15,345 nucleotides of DNA from assembly GCA_026389735.1 (NCBI GenBank), contig JAPLHH010000012.1:1-15345 (forward strand), given 5' to 3'. The position numbers and the translations under genes were made by a program. The first letter of the stretch is position 1, and the number at the start of each line of letters is the position of its first letter. Below, piece by piece: positions 14,278 to 15,345 of this stretch. Below the pieces are notes generated by a model. The model ran no database searches, was not told the origin of the DNA, and saw only the letters and a list, made by a program, of their open reading frames with translations. Source of the DNA: Chloroflexota bacterium (GTDB lineage Bacteria; Chloroflexota; Dehalococcoidia; GIF9; UBA5620).

Positions 14278-14306
14278 TTCACCAGTTAGGAAACGTATAT
14301 TATGAT
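14278..14306 (+). promoter_or_regulatory. Probable promoter of the two-repeat protein gene
   Basis: TTCACC (14278-14283) and TATGAT (14301-14306) are separated by 17 nt on the plus strand. The predicted start is near 14313, followed by AGGAAGG at 14321-14327 and the ATG at 14333. Position and spacing fit the gene well. Confidence 0.5.
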
Positions 14307-14332
14307 ATACAGTAGTTTTAAGGAAGGTCTAA

Positions 14333-14962
14333 ATGCAAGTTGGAACATTTCTAACGCAACCAAATGGCAGCTCAGATGGCAATGCAAAACTTAAGCAAGT
14401 CGAGGTGGTAGTATGCACTGAGACCTGCACGCTTACCGGATATACCTGTTGCATAAAACATCAACGCCTCTTGGATGTCCTTAATCAAGACTTTATGCCA
14501 AATTCGTTGCCCATCGGAAAGGACTTCATGTCGCTTACCGATGCTGAGGTGTCGTTTCCAAATCGAGAAAGGGAATTCATGGCATCTATTTACGTCAGGA
14601 AGTCTAGCATCCTTTTCGTCGGTGAAAAGAGTGAAGATGAACCTGAGAAGTCAGAAATTGAAGACAGGTCAACAATGTATCTGGCAAAGGCAAAGAATCC
14701 CATTGAAGTCAAGATACATATGTCACCATATACCCTAACGGGCCAGGTTTATGCTCAAGCATCGCAGAAATTGCTAGATGCTGTTGAGAGGGCTGACAAG
14801 TTCTTACCACTAACAAATGTCGAGATATATCCAGCACTGGATAACACTGCATGGAAATTTGACTTTGTCGCCGTCAACCGGGACAAAATAATCTACGTTT
14901 GTGAATCTTTAAACCGGGCTAAAGCCACCTTGCCGGCGGCAGAAGCGATTCGAAGGGACTAA
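14333..14962 (+). CDS. Two-repeat protein of unknown function (DUF6812-like)
   Basis: A 209-aa protein built from two related units, about residues 22-97 and 123-191. Each runs: a beta strand (VEVVV / IEVKI), a T-L-T-G motif (TLTGY / TLTGQ), a short helix (QRLLDVLN / QKLLDAVE), a F-x-x-L-T-x-(A/V)-E segment, and a last strand (SSILFVGEK / DKIIYVCES). The first unit holds extra cysteines (C28, C32, C39, C40). The pattern recalls the DUF6812 type of small domain, a call from memory. No signal peptide or membrane segment is seen, so it is probably cytosolic. AGGAAGG lies 5 nt before the ATG. It stands alone between decayed sequence, and no partner gene is visible. Confidence 0.75.
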   Translation: MQVGTFLTQPNGSSDGNAKLKQVEVVVCTETCTLTGYTCCIKHQRLLDVLNQDFMPNSLPIGKDFMSLTDAEVSFPNREREFMASIYVRKSSILFVGEKSEDEPEKSEIEDRSTMYLAKAKNPIEVKIHMSPYTLTGQVYAQASQKLLDAVERADKFLPLTNVEIYPALDNTAWKFDFVAVNRDKIIYVCESLNRAKATLPAAEAIRRD

Positions 14963-14963
14963 A

Positions 14964-15153
14964 CTCACCTCCAACGCCGAGCGACACCCGCAGAAGCCAG
15001 GGAACTCTCCGTTTAGAGCCACCAACTCACCACTCACACCTTCCATCACGTCCTCAAACTAGCCTGTACTATCGCCGACCTGGATGACGCTGACATCATC
15101 AAGCCAAACACCTCACCAAAGCCCTCCAGTACCACCCCAGAAGCACAAGTTAG
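14964..15153 (+). pseudogene. C-terminal remnant of a ComM/YifB Mg-chelatase-like ATPase
   Basis: Read across frames, this stretch spells the C-terminal signature of ComM (YifB) proteins: SNAE, PAEARELSV, then a TAG, then FHHVLKLACTIADLDDADII, a frameshift near 15107, and HLTKALQYHPRS ending at TAG 15151-15153. Intact relatives show FHRVLKLARTIADL and HLAEALQYRPR at the end. The in-frame stop, at least one frameshift near 15107 and another near 14983, and the absence of the ATPase part before 14964 (another gene ends at 14962) show that it is not functional. ComM is a DNA-branch-migration helicase of natural transformation. Only its tail survives here, so the rest was deleted or moved. Confidence 0.8.
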
Positions 15154-15252
15154 GTAACGAAACAGCCTATACTTACTGGCATAGAAATTCTAATGGTAAC
15201 ATAAACTTTCAAGGATAGTTCCTCGTTTATAACTGAAAAAGGGGGTATGTAA

Positions 15253-15345
15253 ATGCAAGTATATTGTATGACATGCCGCACCAAAAGAGAGATGAGCAAT
15301 CCAAGGACTATTAAAACGGAAAATGGTAAGCCAGCCATAAAAGGT
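15253..15345 (+). CDS. DUF5679-like small zinc-binding protein, 5' part (runs off the window)
   Basis: The first 31 codons are visible. They begin MQVYCMTCRTKREM with a CxxC pair (C5, C8), followed by a T-x-E-N-G-K-P-A-x-K-G segment. I recognise this as the start of the DUF5679 family, roughly 50-residue proteins whose second CxxC pair should lie just past the window end. GGGGG lies 7 nt ahead of the ATG and supports the start. The function of the family is unknown; zinc binding is inferred from the cysteines. Confidence 0.82.
   Translation, partial: MQVYCMTCRTKREMSNPRTIKTENGKPAIKG

Noticed and set aside
1..15345. CRISPR array, transposase, integrase or toxin-antitoxin pair
   Set aside because: I found no regularly spaced repeats and no protein with motifs of these systems on either strand.

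Overview
The window looks like bacterial chromosome from an anaerobe, most likely a Chloroflexota lineage near the Dehalococcoidia. This is an inference from the gene families (multi-HdrA oxidoreductases, a DUF5679-like zinc protein, a ComM remnant) and from frequent TTG starts with strong Shine-Dalgarno sites. It is not proven by any marker gene here.

Layout: (1) 199-517, minus strand, a tight four-gene tRNA array in the order Val(CAC), Leu(CAG), Arg(GCG), Val(TAC), with a good promoter at 626-655. (2) 518-1625, a segment holding one TIGR04076-like gene. It is bracketed by the intact tRNA-Val(CAC) and by an exact 48-bp copy of that tRNA's 5' part, as if something had inserted into the tRNA gene. 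(3) 1690-1870, palindromic REP/MITE-like repeats. (4) 12798 down to 1927, minus strand, one operon-like run of about 10.9 kb. Its order is korD-korA-korB-korC, a 1177-aa HdrA/GltD hybrid, a free MvhD, an HdrC-HdrB fusion, an HdrA-MvhD fusion, a 45-aa zinc ribbon and a [3Fe-4S]-type ferredoxin. Most joints are 4-nt overlaps or gaps of 5-20 nt. (5) 12863-12959, a regulatory region with divergent promoters whose -35 boxes lie 4 bp apart. (6) 12967-13623, plus strand, a PKD-domain lipoprotein. (7) 13624-15345, a gene-poor, decayed stretch with a broken minus-strand ORF, a two-repeat protein gene, a ComM C-terminal pseudogene and the start of a DUF5679-like gene.

How the operon may work: the four Kor subunits oxidise a 2-oxoacid with CoA and reduce ferredoxin. 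The Hdr/MvhD proteins resemble flavin-based electron bifurcation modules, with HdrA-MvhD carrying the only intact HdrA-type flavin site. The GltD-like core of the hybrid carries intact FAD and NADPH motifs. There is no hydrogenase or formate dehydrogenase gene in the operon. The simplest model is a complex that routes electrons between ferredoxin, NADPH and a disulfide-like or other acceptor at HdrB. The hybrid is the most unusual item: a NADPH-linked GltD module sits between two HdrA-derived pieces in permuted order, and both HdrA-type Rossmann sites look degenerate.
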